A stretch of 64,000 bases of DNA from JBAZLV01 sp964586075 (GTDB lineage: Bacteria; Nitrospirota; UBA9217): the NCBI GenBank assembly GCA_964586075.1, contig CAZPGZ010000007.1, positions 47,476 through 111,475 of the forward strand. Direction: 5' to 3'. A program made the position numbers and the translations under genes. Position 1 is the first letter of the stretch. The number at the start of each line of letters is the position of its first letter. Under the pieces are notes generated by a model that saw only the letters and a list, made by a program, of their open reading frames with translations, had not been told where the DNA came from and made no database searches. This document shows positions 35,392-44,689 of this stretch, piece after piece.

Positions 35392-37263
35392 TTAGCTTCT
35401 TTTCCGATGCATTTTTTTGTTTGCGCGTTTTCCATGATTTTTCATCACTTTCTTCACCTGAACAACAATTGCCTTGGCAGATATTTTCTCAAATTCGAGC
35501 AGCTCTTCCGGTTTTCCGCTTTTCGGCATTTTTTGGACACAGAGCGAATAGACGGGAACAGGTTCTTTTGCAAGGGCGCTGCGAACGGCTTCTCCTATGC
35601 CGCCTTCAGCAAAGTGGTCTTCCACAGTGATGATTGCGCTGGTTTCCTGTGCTGCTTTTCTGATTATTTTCGTATCGATAGGTTTTATACTGTAGAGGTC
35701 AATGACCCGGATAAAAATACCTTTTTCTTTCAGCATCGCATACGCCTTCAACGCTTCGTGCAGTGTGATGCCGGCGGCCACTACCGTGACCACGTCCGTC
35801 CTGTCCGCTCTCAGAACCTTGCTTCCACCGATCACGAATGTATCAGCGTTCCGGTACAGAACAGGTGTTTCCTTTCGCGTAGTCCGCATATATGCAATGC
35901 CGCGGTGTTTTGCCATTTCTTCGAGCAGCTTTTCCGTGGACACGGCGTCCGAAGGATAGAGCACGACACTGTCCAAAATGGTCCTGAACATGGCGATATC
36001 TTCAAGGCCCATTTGCGATGAACCGTCTTCGCCTATGGAAACGCCGGCATGAGAACCGCAAAACTTGATGTTCGCGTGGGAATATTGGGCCATCCTGATC
36101 TGGTCAAAGGCCCGGGTAAGAAAGGCCGCGAACGTTGAAAGAAATGGTATTTTGCCGCGAATAGAGAGCCCGAGTGCTGTGTCGACCATGTTCTGTTCAG
36201 CAATATACATTTCAAGGAACCGTTCAGGATGTGCTGCCTTGAATAGTTCTGAAAACGTGGAGTTGCTGACTTCCGCGTCAAGCACTACCATGTCCGGAAA
36301 CGCCGGGAATATTCTTTCCAGGGCCGTGCCATAAGCGTGCCTTGTTGCCACGGATTTGCCAGCGGTATAAGAAATACGGGCGGCGGTCCCGGGTTTCTGT
36401 CCAAGAGGTCGGATATCATCCGGTTCTTCAATGCGGCCTTGTATTGTTGTATCGACAGGTGCGAGTTCCTGTAATCCCCGTGCCAGTTCTTCTTTTTTGA
36501 GCGCTTTCCCGTGCCATCCGTTTTTATCCTCTATGAATGAAATCCCCTTGCCTTTCAGCGTTTTTGCGATGATCATGGTCGGTTTATCGCCAGGTTCTGC
36601 CGCCTGCTTAAACGCCGCTAAAATCTGGGCCATATCATGGCCGTCTATGACGATGGTTTCCCATCCGAAAGACGCAATTCTGTTTTTGTATATGTCCAAG
36701 TTGTGCCCATACATTGTTTCACCGCGCTGACCGAGGCGGTTTACGTCCAGGATTCCTATGAGATTATTCAGCTTATAAAACGAGGCTATCTCCAATGCCT
36801 CCCAGAGAGAGCCTTCAGCCATTTCGCTGTCTCCCAGAAGGACATAGGTCCGGTAGAGCAGTTTATCGATATACTTGGCGTTTATTGCCATTCCGACGCC
36901 GATTGAGAGCCCCTGGCCGAGTGAACCGGTTGCCGCTTCCGTATGGCGAAACGCGGGAGTCGGATGCCCTTCGAGAGGGCTGTTGAATTTTCTATAGCTG
37001 AGCAGCTCTTTTTCCGAAACCGACCCAGCCACGGCCCAAAGAGAATAAAAGAGAGGTGAGGCATGGCCCTTGGAAAATATCAATCTGTCGTTGGCAGGGT
37101 GGAGCGGGTCATGGGTCCGATATCTGAATGTCCCGCCGAACATGAGACCGGTCATCAGGTCTGCAGCGGATAATGAGGATGTCGGATGGCCGGATCCTGC
37201 TTCAGTGGATATGACGAGACTGTAGTAACGGACAAATTTTGCAATATCTTCGAGATTGTTCAT
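35392..37263 (-). CDS. Transketolase
   Basis: This is a 623-residue thiamine-diphosphate enzyme that moves two-carbon units between sugar phosphates in the pentose phosphate pathway. Diagnostic features are HPTSSLSAADL and KGHASPLFYSLW, the ThDP/Mg motif GDSEMAEGSLWEA...N near residue 155, and the catalytic glutamate in YIAEQNMVDTALG near residue 360. The length and the SEMAEGS motif are of the shorter transketolase type seen in animals and many bacteria. The start at 37263 follows GGAGG with 5-base spacing; the frame is open further. It lies 113 bases after nuoN. Confidence 0.94.
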   Translation of the reverse strand: MNNLEDIAKFVRYYSLVISTEAGSGHPTSSLSAADLMTGLMFGGTFRYRTHDPLHPANDRLIFSKGHASPLFYSLWAVAGSVSEKELLSYRKFNSPLEGHPTPAFRHTEAATGSLGQGLSIGVGMAINAKYIDKLLYRTYVLLGDSEMAEGSLWEALEIASFYKLNNLIGILDVNRLGQRGETMYGHNLDIYKNRIASFGWETIVIDGHDMAQILAAFKQAAEPGDKPTMIIAKTLKGKGISFIEDKNGWHGKALKKEELARGLQELAPVDTTIQGRIEEPDDIRPLGQKPGTAARISYTAGKSVATRHAYGTALERIFPAFPDMVVLDAEVSNSTFSELFKAAHPERFLEMYIAEQNMVDTALGLSIRGKIPFLSTFAAFLTRAFDQIRMAQYSHANIKFCGSHAGVSIGEDGSSQMGLEDIAMFRTILDSVVLYPSDAVSTEKLLEEMAKHRGIAYMRTTRKETPVLYRNADTFVIGGSKVLRADRTDVVTVVAAGITLHEALKAYAMLKEKGIFIRVIDLYSIKPIDTKIIRKAAQETSAIITVEDHFAEGGIGEAVRSALAKEPVPVYSLCVQKMPKSGKPEELLEFEKISAKAIVVQVKKVMKNHGKRANKKMHRKRS

Positions 37264-37376
37264 CAAAACCTCCATATCAGCCGTAGATATTTCAGAGCGC
37301 GGGCAGGAAGCACGTGCGGACAAATATTCTTGCTATGAAACTTTAGAATGACGTGGCCTAGGGGCTCCAGCTGTTG

Positions 37377-38810
37377 TTATAGTAGAGTTTGCATTGTCTT
37401 TTGTATGATCTCGATAATCTCTCCGGGGTATATGCCGAACCAGACCAGCAGAAACGAGAGCAGGGCGAGCACGATGGTTCCCGGAAAGGAACGCGTTGGC
37501 GCAGACACGGTCTTTTCCATAGGATGTCCATACAGTACCGCGACGATGCGGAGATAATAGAAAAGGCCGAGAATGCTGTTTATAACAAGAATGATTACGA
37601 GGAGCCAGAGTGTTGAGCCAACCCCTGCTGCAACTATATAAAATTTTCCGATAAACCCAGCTGTCAATGGTATACCTGCCAGCGAAAGGACCATGATGGT
37701 AAAAATACCCGCAAGCCACGGGTTGCGCCAGGCAAGTCCCTGGTAATCTTCAATACAGTCCGCGTCACTGTTTTTATCGGAAAGAATGGACACCACACCA
37801 AAAGCACCGAGTGTGGTGATGAAGTAGGCGATCAGGTAAAAGGCGGCAGCGGCAGCAGCTGTGGCGCCGCCTGCCAGGAGTGTTACCAGAAGATAGCCAA
37901 GATGTGAAATGGATGAATATGCAAGGATGCGTTTGACGTTTTTCTGAAGAAGGGCGAGCAGGTTTCCGGCGAACATGGAGGCAATTGCGATGATGGTAAA
38001 GATAAGGACCAGTGATTGAAACGCATGAATATCAATACGGGAAAAATATCGAAACAGAAGAGCGAATACCGCTCCTTTGGACACCGTGGCGATAAAAGCC
38101 GTGACCGGCGCCGGTGCGCCTTCATAAACGTCAGGAGTCCAGAGATGAAAAGGCACTACCGCGAGTTTGAAACCCGCACCGGCGATAATCAGACAAAAGC
38201 CGGAGAGAAGTGTTAGGCTGTGTACACCGGAAACCGCAGCCCGCGATGCGATTCTGGCAAACTCCATGCTCCCGATTTCAGCATAGACAAGCGCCATCCC
38301 GAACAGGATAAAAGCGGAGGATACAGCGGCCAGAACCAAGTATTTTATACCGGCTTCGATACACCGATTGTTGTCCCTGAGATAGGCCGCAAGTACATAC
38401 AGGGAGACGCTCAGCATTTCGATGCCGAGGAAAAATGTGGCGAAATGCGTACTTGCTGTCAGTATTCCCGCGCCAAGCGTCGCAATGAGCAGTAACAGAT
38501 AAAATTCTTCACGAAGTTCGTCATGGTGTTCCAAATAACCATAGGAAAGCGCTGCAACCACGGAACTTGCGAGAAAAAACAGGATCATATACGAAAGAGC
38601 GTACGCGTCCAAAGCGAGCAGAGCGGTAACACTGCGGGGAGTCAGCGGCATGACGGCCGGAACCAGTGAGGCGGCTGCGAGCAGGCCCACGATCGTAATA
38701 GCTGCGGTGGTTTTATGGTTTCGATAGAAAGCGATTACCAGCATGACCACGACAGCGGTAGATGCCACAACAATCAAAGGGAGGAGAGTGAGGAGGCCGG
38801 TTTTATTCAT
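37377..38810 (-). CDS. nuoN: NADH dehydrogenase I subunit N
   Basis: This is a 477-residue proton-translocating, antiporter-like membrane subunit of complex I, with about 14 helices. The conserved lysine-bearing helix (AFKLAVVPFHLWTPDVYEGA, the last part typical of NuoN) and KRILAYSSISHLGYLL identify it. The ATG at 38810 overlaps the nuoM stop by 8 bases; an in-frame ATG at 38837 is less likely. It is the last gene of the nuoA-N run. Confidence 0.95.
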   Translation of the reverse strand: MNKTGLLTLLPLIVVASTAVVVMLVIAFYRNHKTTAAITIVGLLAAASLVPAVMPLTPRSVTALLALDAYALSYMILFFLASSVVAALSYGYLEHHDELREEFYLLLLIATLGAGILTASTHFATFFLGIEMLSVSLYVLAAYLRDNNRCIEAGIKYLVLAAVSSAFILFGMALVYAEIGSMEFARIASRAAVSGVHSLTLLSGFCLIIAGAGFKLAVVPFHLWTPDVYEGAPAPVTAFIATVSKGAVFALLFRYFSRIDIHAFQSLVLIFTIIAIASMFAGNLLALLQKNVKRILAYSSISHLGYLLVTLLAGGATAAAAAAFYLIAYFITTLGAFGVVSILSDKNSDADCIEDYQGLAWRNPWLAGIFTIMVLSLAGIPLTAGFIGKFYIVAAGVGSTLWLLVIILVINSILGLFYYLRIVAVLYGHPMEKTVSAPTRSFPGTIVLALLSFLLVWFGIYPGEIIEIIQKTMQTLL

Positions 38811-40314
38811 GCGCAGCTCCGTGGGACAGGGCATCACGGTCTTGCTGAGGATGGCTTTGTATGACCTGCAGGCCCGGTTCCGATATGCTCAGAACAGGTC
38901 TGGGGTAAACGCCGAGCCAGAGGATTGCTGCGACCATAATTGCGAGTATTCCCGTCTCTCGGATCGTAAGATCGGAGACGGAAACGGACTTTTGTTCTCC
39001 GTGCAGGACGGACTGGACTATCCGGAGCGAGTAAATGACAGCAAGGACGAGTCCGAACGCAGCGATACCGGTGAGCAGCGGGTTCACACGATAGGCGCCG
39101 ACAAGGATCAAGAATTCAGCCGTAAAATTGCCGAATCCCGGCAAACCAAGTGAGGCAAGTGCAAAAATGAGCATGATACCGCTTAACCGGGGAGCGGATT
39201 TCCAGAACCCTCCCATAGGGGCAAGGTCACGGGTGCTAATGCGCTCCTGAATCAGACCTGCGATGATAAAAAGCGCGCTGACACTAACGCCATGCGCAAC
39301 GATCTGGATGACGACGCCGGATAGAGACGTCAGGTTTGCAGCAAAAATGCCCAGGAGCACAAAGCCCATATGGGCAACACTTGTGTACGCCACGAGACGC
39401 TTGAGATCGGTTTGGGCAAATGCGAGTGCAGAACCGTAGATGATGCTGATGACCGCGATGACCATCAGCCACGGGGCGATAACCATGGCTGATTCAGGGA
39501 AAAAAGGAAGTACGAAACGGAGGAGACCGTACGCTGCGGTTTTGGACAGAAGGCCGGCGAGGACCACACTGCCCGCCGTCGGCGCCTGCGTGTAGGCATC
39601 GGGGAGCCAGGGATGCAGCGGAAATGCCGGGAGCTTAACGGCAAACGCGGCAATAAATCCGAGCATAATCCAGAACGCCGCTTTCGGCGTCAGCGACGTT
39701 CCAAGGAGCAGAGAATAGTCAAAAGTATACAGCCCGGTGTCGATTCCATGCATGAAGTAAAGGGAAAGAATAGATACAAGCATGAACAGTCCGCCGGCCT
39801 GCGTGAAGATAAAAAATTTGAAAGCGGCTGGTACTCTGTTTTCATTGCCCCAGATGTTGATCAGAAAATACATCGGCACGAGCATGAGCTCCCAGAAAAA
39901 ATAAAAAAGAAACAAGTCAAGCGCAGTGAACACGCCGATGATCCCGGAGAGTGTGCATAGCAGATTAAAATGAAAGAAACCCGTGCGGTTGCGGATTTCA
40001 TTCCGGGAGCAGAGGACAGCGATGATGCCGAGAAACAGAGTGAGCAGTATGAAAATGATGCTCAGGCCGTCAGCTGCCAGGTGCAAACTGATTCCGAACT
40101 GAGGGATCCAGGGATAATGCAACTCCATCAACCATGCAGCACCGCGGTTTAAAGAGACCGTGGCGGTCGACTGTGTGCATCCATACGCCAGCAGTAGTGC
40201 GTCAACGGCAAGTGAACCAACGGCTGTCCAGCAGGGGGCTCTGCGGTCCTGCTTTTCCAAAAGCCATCCGCCTAGTCCACCGATCAGGGGTATGATGATC
40301 CAGAGGAGAATCAT
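38803..40314 (-). CDS. nuoM: NADH dehydrogenase I subunit M
   Basis: This is a 503-residue antiporter-like subunit in the membrane arm, homologous to NuoL and NuoN. FFYFFWELMLVPMYFLI, PAFPLHPWLPDAYTQAPTAGSV and KRLVAYTSVAHMGFVLL are the family's proton-channel segments. The order nuoL-nuoM-nuoN is the standard one. Confidence 0.96.
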   Translation of the reverse strand: MILLWIIIPLIGGLGGWLLEKQDRRAPCWTAVGSLAVDALLLAYGCTQSTATVSLNRGAAWLMELHYPWIPQFGISLHLAADGLSIIFILLTLFLGIIAVLCSRNEIRNRTGFFHFNLLCTLSGIIGVFTALDLFLFYFFWELMLVPMYFLINIWGNENRVPAAFKFFIFTQAGGLFMLVSILSLYFMHGIDTGLYTFDYSLLLGTSLTPKAAFWIMLGFIAAFAVKLPAFPLHPWLPDAYTQAPTAGSVVLAGLLSKTAAYGLLRFVLPFFPESAMVIAPWLMVIAVISIIYGSALAFAQTDLKRLVAYTSVAHMGFVLLGIFAANLTSLSGVVIQIVAHGVSVSALFIIAGLIQERISTRDLAPMGGFWKSAPRLSGIMLIFALASLGLPGFGNFTAEFLILVGAYRVNPLLTGIAAFGLVLAVIYSLRIVQSVLHGEQKSVSVSDLTIRETGILAIMVAAILWLGVYPRPVLSISEPGLQVIQSHPQQDRDALSHGAAHE

Positions 40315-40347
40315 ATGTGCATGCCTTTGTTTTCTGTCCTTTTCTGT

Positions 40348-42243
40348 TTATCTTAGGACTGCAGCAATTCCCAAAAACAACACCGCACCTGCTGCCATGG
40401 CCATGGCGTACCATCGAAGACTGCCGGTTTGTGTTCTGGCAAGAAGTCTATGCATCATGGTATGAAGGCTGATGATTCCGGTGCAGCAGGAATCGACGAA
40501 GTCATTTTTGTTGATGCGGGTGACCCAGAGGAACGGTTTTACCAAAAGTGTTTCATAAAGAGCATCAAAGCCCCAACCGACCTGCCAGAATTTTGCCAGT
40601 GCACCGAACAGTCGTGTGTTGCTGACGGTATCTGCATACCAGGGGCGAATGAGATAGAACAGTATGGCCATAAATATACCTGCAAGAGAAACAAGCGAGG
40701 CGCCGAACAGGAGTATTCCTTCTCCCCGTGGAGTGGTTTGCACAGCAGCTATCCCACCAAAAACAGGCCGTAAAAAATCCGAAAAAAAAGTCATGTTTCC
40801 CATGACGGCCGGCACTTCAAGAAAACCGATTGTAATTGACAAGACCGAGAGAATGATAAGGGGAGTTCTCATGCAAAGGCCCGGCAAATGGGTTACTTCT
40901 TGTTTCGTTTCTCCATAGAAAATTATAAAAACCATGCGGAATGCATAGAGAGAAGTAATAAACGAGCCGATGATTCCCGCTGACCAGAGCCAAGTGCTCC
41001 CGGAAGGTGAAGACCATGCCTGCCAGAGAATAAGGTCCTTGCTGTAAAAACCGGCAGTCAGCAGAGGGAATGCCGAGAGCGATGCCGCGCCGATAAGGAA
41101 AATAAGGAAGGTGGTCGGAAGCAGTTTCCGTAATCCTCCCATGTTGAATATGTCATGTTCGTGGTTTTGGGCGAGGATGAGCACGCCGGCCGCAAGAAAC
41201 AGGAGCGCTTTAAAAAATGCATGAGTCATGAAATGAAACAGAGCAGCTGACCAGGCGCCTACTCCCAGTGCCAGAAACATATAGCCTATCTGGCTGATTG
41301 TGGAGTATGCAAGAACGCGCTTGATGTCTTTTTGGACGAGCGCACTGCACCCCGCAATCAGGAGCGTTGTCGCGCCTATGATTGCAACGGCAGACAGCAC
41401 CACCGGCGCCAGTTCGAACAAAACATGGGTGCGCGCGATCAGATACACGCCGGCGGTGACCATGGTCGCGGCATGAATCAAAGCGCTGACCGGGGTCGGG
41501 CCTGCCATGGCATCGGGCAGCCATGTCTGGAGGGGCAGTTGGGCGGATTTTCCGATCGCGCCTCCGAGCAGGAGCGCGGCCGCAAGCACGGCTGTTCCCG
41601 ATCCAGGAGGCAATTGTTTTGGGGCGGACTGCATCATATCCTGAATATGCAGTGTACCGAAATGGGTGAACAACAGAAAAATGCCGACCGCCATTGCCGT
41701 ATCGCCGATGCGTGTCACGATGAACGCTTTCCGGGCGGCTGCACCATTGGCCGGGTCAGTGTACCAGAAACCGATCAAAAGATAGCTGCAGAGTCCGACG
41801 CCCTCCCATCCGAGGTACAGGAGAAGAAAATTGTCCGCAAGAACAAGGACAAGCATGGAGCCGATAAAAAGGTTCATGTATGCAAAATATCGGCTGTAGC
41901 CCTGCTCGTCCCGCATGAATTCTGAGGAGTAAAGATGGATTAAGAAACCCACAACTGATATCACGAGCACCATGACCAGTGAAAGAGGGTCGAGTGAAAA
42001 GGATATGGCAGGGGTGTATCCGTCAAATTGCATCCAGAGCCAGAGTGTCTGGGTAAACACATTATTTTGCTGGGGTGTCAGGAGAAAACCGATGCCAACG
42101 AGCGCAGAGACGACAGCGGACAGGCCCACAGACCCCACGCCGATGGAAGCAATGGCGGTTTTTGTAAAGTGGTGGCCCCGCAGTGCCAGGATGAAAAAAC
42201 CGGCAAACGGCAGCGCTGGTATCAGGTAAAGGAGATGCAGCAT
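40348..42243 (-). CDS. nuoL: NADH dehydrogenase I subunit L
   Basis: This is the 631-residue distal proton-pumping subunit of complex I. It has the antiporter core with LGWEGVGLCSYLLIGFWY, LPLQTWLPDAMAGPTPVSALIHA and KRVLAYSTISQIGYMFLALG. The C-terminal part provides the lateral helix that links the pumps. The length is typical. Confidence 0.96.
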   Translation of the reverse strand: MLHLLYLIPALPFAGFFILALRGHHFTKTAIASIGVGSVGLSAVVSALVGIGFLLTPQQNNVFTQTLWLWMQFDGYTPAISFSLDPLSLVMVLVISVVGFLIHLYSSEFMRDEQGYSRYFAYMNLFIGSMLVLVLADNFLLLYLGWEGVGLCSYLLIGFWYTDPANGAAARKAFIVTRIGDTAMAVGIFLLFTHFGTLHIQDMMQSAPKQLPPGSGTAVLAAALLLGGAIGKSAQLPLQTWLPDAMAGPTPVSALIHAATMVTAGVYLIARTHVLFELAPVVLSAVAIIGATTLLIAGCSALVQKDIKRVLAYSTISQIGYMFLALGVGAWSAALFHFMTHAFFKALLFLAAGVLILAQNHEHDIFNMGGLRKLLPTTFLIFLIGAASLSAFPLLTAGFYSKDLILWQAWSSPSGSTWLWSAGIIGSFITSLYAFRMVFIIFYGETKQEVTHLPGLCMRTPLIILSVLSITIGFLEVPAVMGNMTFFSDFLRPVFGGIAAVQTTPRGEGILLFGASLVSLAGIFMAILFYLIRPWYADTVSNTRLFGALAKFWQVGWGFDALYETLLVKPFLWVTRINKNDFVDSCCTGIISLHTMMHRLLARTQTGSLRWYAMAMAAGAVLFLGIAAVLR

Positions 42244-42262
42244 ATCGCCTCAGAAATATCCA

Positions 42263-42574
42263 TTATCCTTTCATAGTGTTCGCCGCGTCCACATCCAGAG
42301 TTTTGAAGCGCCGATAGAGCTGGAGTACCAGCGCCAGGCCTACTGACACTTCAGCGGCAGCCAGCGTCAGAATGAAGATGAACATGACCTGGCCATCGGC
42401 CTGCCCCCACCGCGCTCCTGCCACAACGAATGCGAGTCCCGCAGCATTCAACATGATTTCAACGCTCATAAGCATGAAGATGATGTTGCGTCGTATCAGC
42501 ACACCTGTCAGGCCGAGTGCGAATAAAATTGCGGCAAGAACAAGGCCGTGTTCCATTGGGATATGAGCGATCAT
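42263..42574 (-). CDS. nuoK: NADH dehydrogenase I subunit K
   Basis: This is a 103-residue three-helix subunit. The membrane glutamate near residue 38 lies in FMLMSVEIMLNAAGLAFV and is part of the proton path (E36 in E. coli). The frame is open to 42613, but 42574 gives the usual length and start (MIAHIPMEHG). It precedes nuoL by 19 bases. Confidence 0.95.
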   Translation of the reverse strand: MIAHIPMEHGLVLAAILFALGLTGVLIRRNIIFMLMSVEIMLNAAGLAFVVAGARWGQADGQVMFIFILTLAAAEVSVGLALVLQLYRRFKTLDVDAANTMKG

Positions 42575-42667
42575 ATGTTTTTCTTGCTCCACATGTTGAG
42601 AATACGGCTGCACCCGACTGCGCTTTGGCGACGGCCCAGGCAGTTTAAATGTTTACACCTGGTTCAT

Positions 42668-43159
42668 TTACTGTTTGTACGGTCTGCCCAGGTGATACGC
42701 GCCGACCAGTCCTGCCAACAACAGCAGTGATGCCAGTTCCACGCCGATTACATACGGGCCGAGCAGTGCTATTCCGATTTGTTTCGGCGTTATGAGTGTT
42801 GCAGCCAGACGCTCCTTGCTTCCCATCAGGACGTACAGAATTTCCATGAGAAGAAGAGCGGATAGAATTGAGGGGCCCGTCCATATCCGGACGGTCAGCC
42901 ATTGAGATTCCTGGCGTGCAGATTCTCTGCCCAGATTCTGCATCATGATGACGAATACAAACAGCACCATGATGGTGCCCGCATAAATGAGTATTTCCAG
43001 CATGGCGACGAACGGGGCACCCAGCGAGAAAAACACCAGTGCAACGGCCAGCAGCGATACGATCAGATACAGGAGGGCATGCACGGCGTTTTTTTTGCCG
43101 ATGACCAGGACCGTGGCAATGACCGCAATAGCGGCTGATATGTAAAAAAGATAATTCAT
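42668..43159 (-). CDS. nuoJ: NADH dehydrogenase I subunit J
   Basis: This is a 163-residue, five-helix membrane subunit near the quinone end of the membrane arm. The GAPFVAMLEILIYAGTIMVLFVFVIMM stretch carries the pi-bulge helix pattern of the family. Ninety-three bases separate it from nuoK, the widest gap inside the cluster; the gap holds no recognisable site. Confidence 0.94.
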   Translation of the reverse strand: MNYLFYISAAIAVIATVLVIGKKNAVHALLYLIVSLLAVALVFFSLGAPFVAMLEILIYAGTIMVLFVFVIMMQNLGRESARQESQWLTVRIWTGPSILSALLLMEILYVLMGSKERLAATLITPKQIGIALLGPYVIGVELASLLLLAGLVGAYHLGRPYKQ

Positions 43160-43179
43160 GCTGGTTCCTTCAGAACATG

Positions 43180-43695
43180 CTAGGGTAGCAGGTCCTTCAC
43201 GTTCACGGGTTTGTCCTCGTTCTCCGCTTCGCCTTTATCCTTTCCTTTGACTGCCAATCCGGAAATCCGGTAAAAATTATAATTATGGTATTTGCCCGGG
43301 CCGTTAATCAACAGATGTTCTTTTTCATATACCAGGTTTTGGCGATTATATTCGCCCATTTCGAAGTCAGTGGTGAGCTGGATGGCATAGGTCGGGCACG
43401 CCTCTTCACAGTATCCGCAGAAGATGCAGCGTGAAAAATTGATCCGGAAAAATTCAGGGTACCGTCTTCCGTGTTCATCTTCGGTCGCCTGCAGTGCTAT
43501 GCAGCCGACCGGGCATGCCACGGCGCAGAGCGAACAGGCAACGCAGCGTTCCTCACCGTCCGGATCGCGTGAAAGGACAATGCGTCCGCGCCAGCGGGGA
43601 GGAAGGTACGGTTTCTCCTCCGGATATTGGATCGTCGCCCGCTTCCGGAACATGGTCTTGAAGACTGTCCAGATCGTTTTGAGTATGCTGAACAC
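43180..43695 (-). CDS. nuoI: NADH dehydrogenase I subunit I
   Basis: This is a 171-residue ferredoxin-like peripheral subunit that carries clusters N6a and N6b. The two [4Fe-4S] motifs are CVACSLCAVACPVGC and CIFCGYCEEACPTYA. It uses GTG as start. It delivers electrons towards NuoB and the quinone site. Confidence 0.96.
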   Translation of the reverse strand: MFSILKTIWTVFKTMFRKRATIQYPEEKPYLPPRWRGRIVLSRDPDGEERCVACSLCAVACPVGCIALQATEDEHGRRYPEFFRINFSRCIFCGYCEEACPTYAIQLTTDFEMGEYNRQNLVYEKEHLLINGPGKYHNYNFYRISGLAVKGKDKGEAENEDKPVNVKDLLP

Positions 43696-43735
43696 GGTTG
43701 TTCCTTTTCACTCTTCCCGGCCGTGGTTTGCACGG

Positions 43736-44689
43736 CTATTTTTTCAGTAAAATAAAAGCTCCTGTCGCCAGCAGATTAAGCAGGGATACCGGCAGCATCA
43801 CTTTCCAGCCGAATGACATGAGCTGGTCATATCGGGGACGGGGAAGCGACGCACGCAGCAGAATAAACAGACAGATAAACGCGAATGTTTTGATCGCAAA
43901 CCATATGATGGGAGGAAGCAAGGGCCCCATCCATCCGCCGAAAAACAGGGTTACGGTGAGGGCCGAAATGAGTGTGATGCCGAGATATTCCCCCACGAAA
44001 AACATGCCGAATTTCATGCCCGAGTATTCAGAATGGAATCCCGCCACCAGTTCGCTTTCTGCTTCCGGCAGATCAAACGGCAGCCGGTGAGTTTCCGCGA
44101 TTCCCGCTATGAAGAACACGATGAAACCGAGAAACTGGGGAACGATAAACCACAGATGCCGCTGGGCTTCAACAATCTCCCGCAAATTAAACGAACCTGC
44201 CTGCATCACGACGCCCATGAGTGAGAGACCCATGAATACTTCGTAACTCAGCATCTGCGCCGAGGCCCGCAGACCGCCCAGAAGAGAATATTTGCTGTCG
44301 GAGGCCCAGCCGGCGAGCGCGACGCTGTATACGCCAAGCGACGACATCGCCAGAACAAACAACAGGCCTATATTCAGATTTACGACTTCCATCACGGGGG
44401 TGAAGGGAATGACCGCGAAGGACATGAGCACAACGACTACAATAACGGCCGGTGCAATAATGAAGACGGGTTTGTCGGCGAAAGGTGGTATCCAGTCTTC
44501 TTTGGCAAACACCTTGATCATGTCCGCAAGGACCTGCAGAAGGCCGAGCGGGCCTACGCGGTTCGGTCCGTACCGATCCTGCCACAGCGCGAGAAGTCTG
44601 CGCTCCAGCCAGATTAATCCTCCTCCTATTGTGAGAACTGCGAAGAGTATGGTGAAAAGGATGAGGAGATGTCGAACAGTATTGGTCAT
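43736..44689 (-). CDS. nuoH: NADH dehydrogenase I subunit H
   Basis: This is a 317-residue membrane subunit that forms most of the quinone chamber. RYGPNRVGPLGLLQVLAD, the FVIFFIAGIAETHRLPFD segment and the EAESELVAGFHSEYSG loop are diagnostic. It overlaps nuoG by 4 bases. Confidence 0.97.
   Translation of the reverse strand: MTNTVRHLLILFTILFAVLTIGGGLIWLERRLLALWQDRYGPNRVGPLGLLQVLADMIKVFAKEDWIPPFADKPVFIIAPAVIVVVVLMSFAVIPFTPVMEVVNLNIGLLFVLAMSSLGVYSVALAGWASDSKYSLLGGLRASAQMLSYEVFMGLSLMGVVMQAGSFNLREIVEAQRHLWFIVPQFLGFIVFFIAGIAETHRLPFDLPEAESELVAGFHSEYSGMKFGMFFVGEYLGITLISALTVTLFFGGWMGPLLPPIIWFAIKTFAFICLFILLRASLPRPRYDQLMSFGWKVMLPVSLLNLLATGAFILLKK

Noticed and set aside
41332..41925. 197-codon plus-strand frame opposite nuoL
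   Set aside because: Composition is unlike a real protein and it lies wholly antisense to a well-supported gene.
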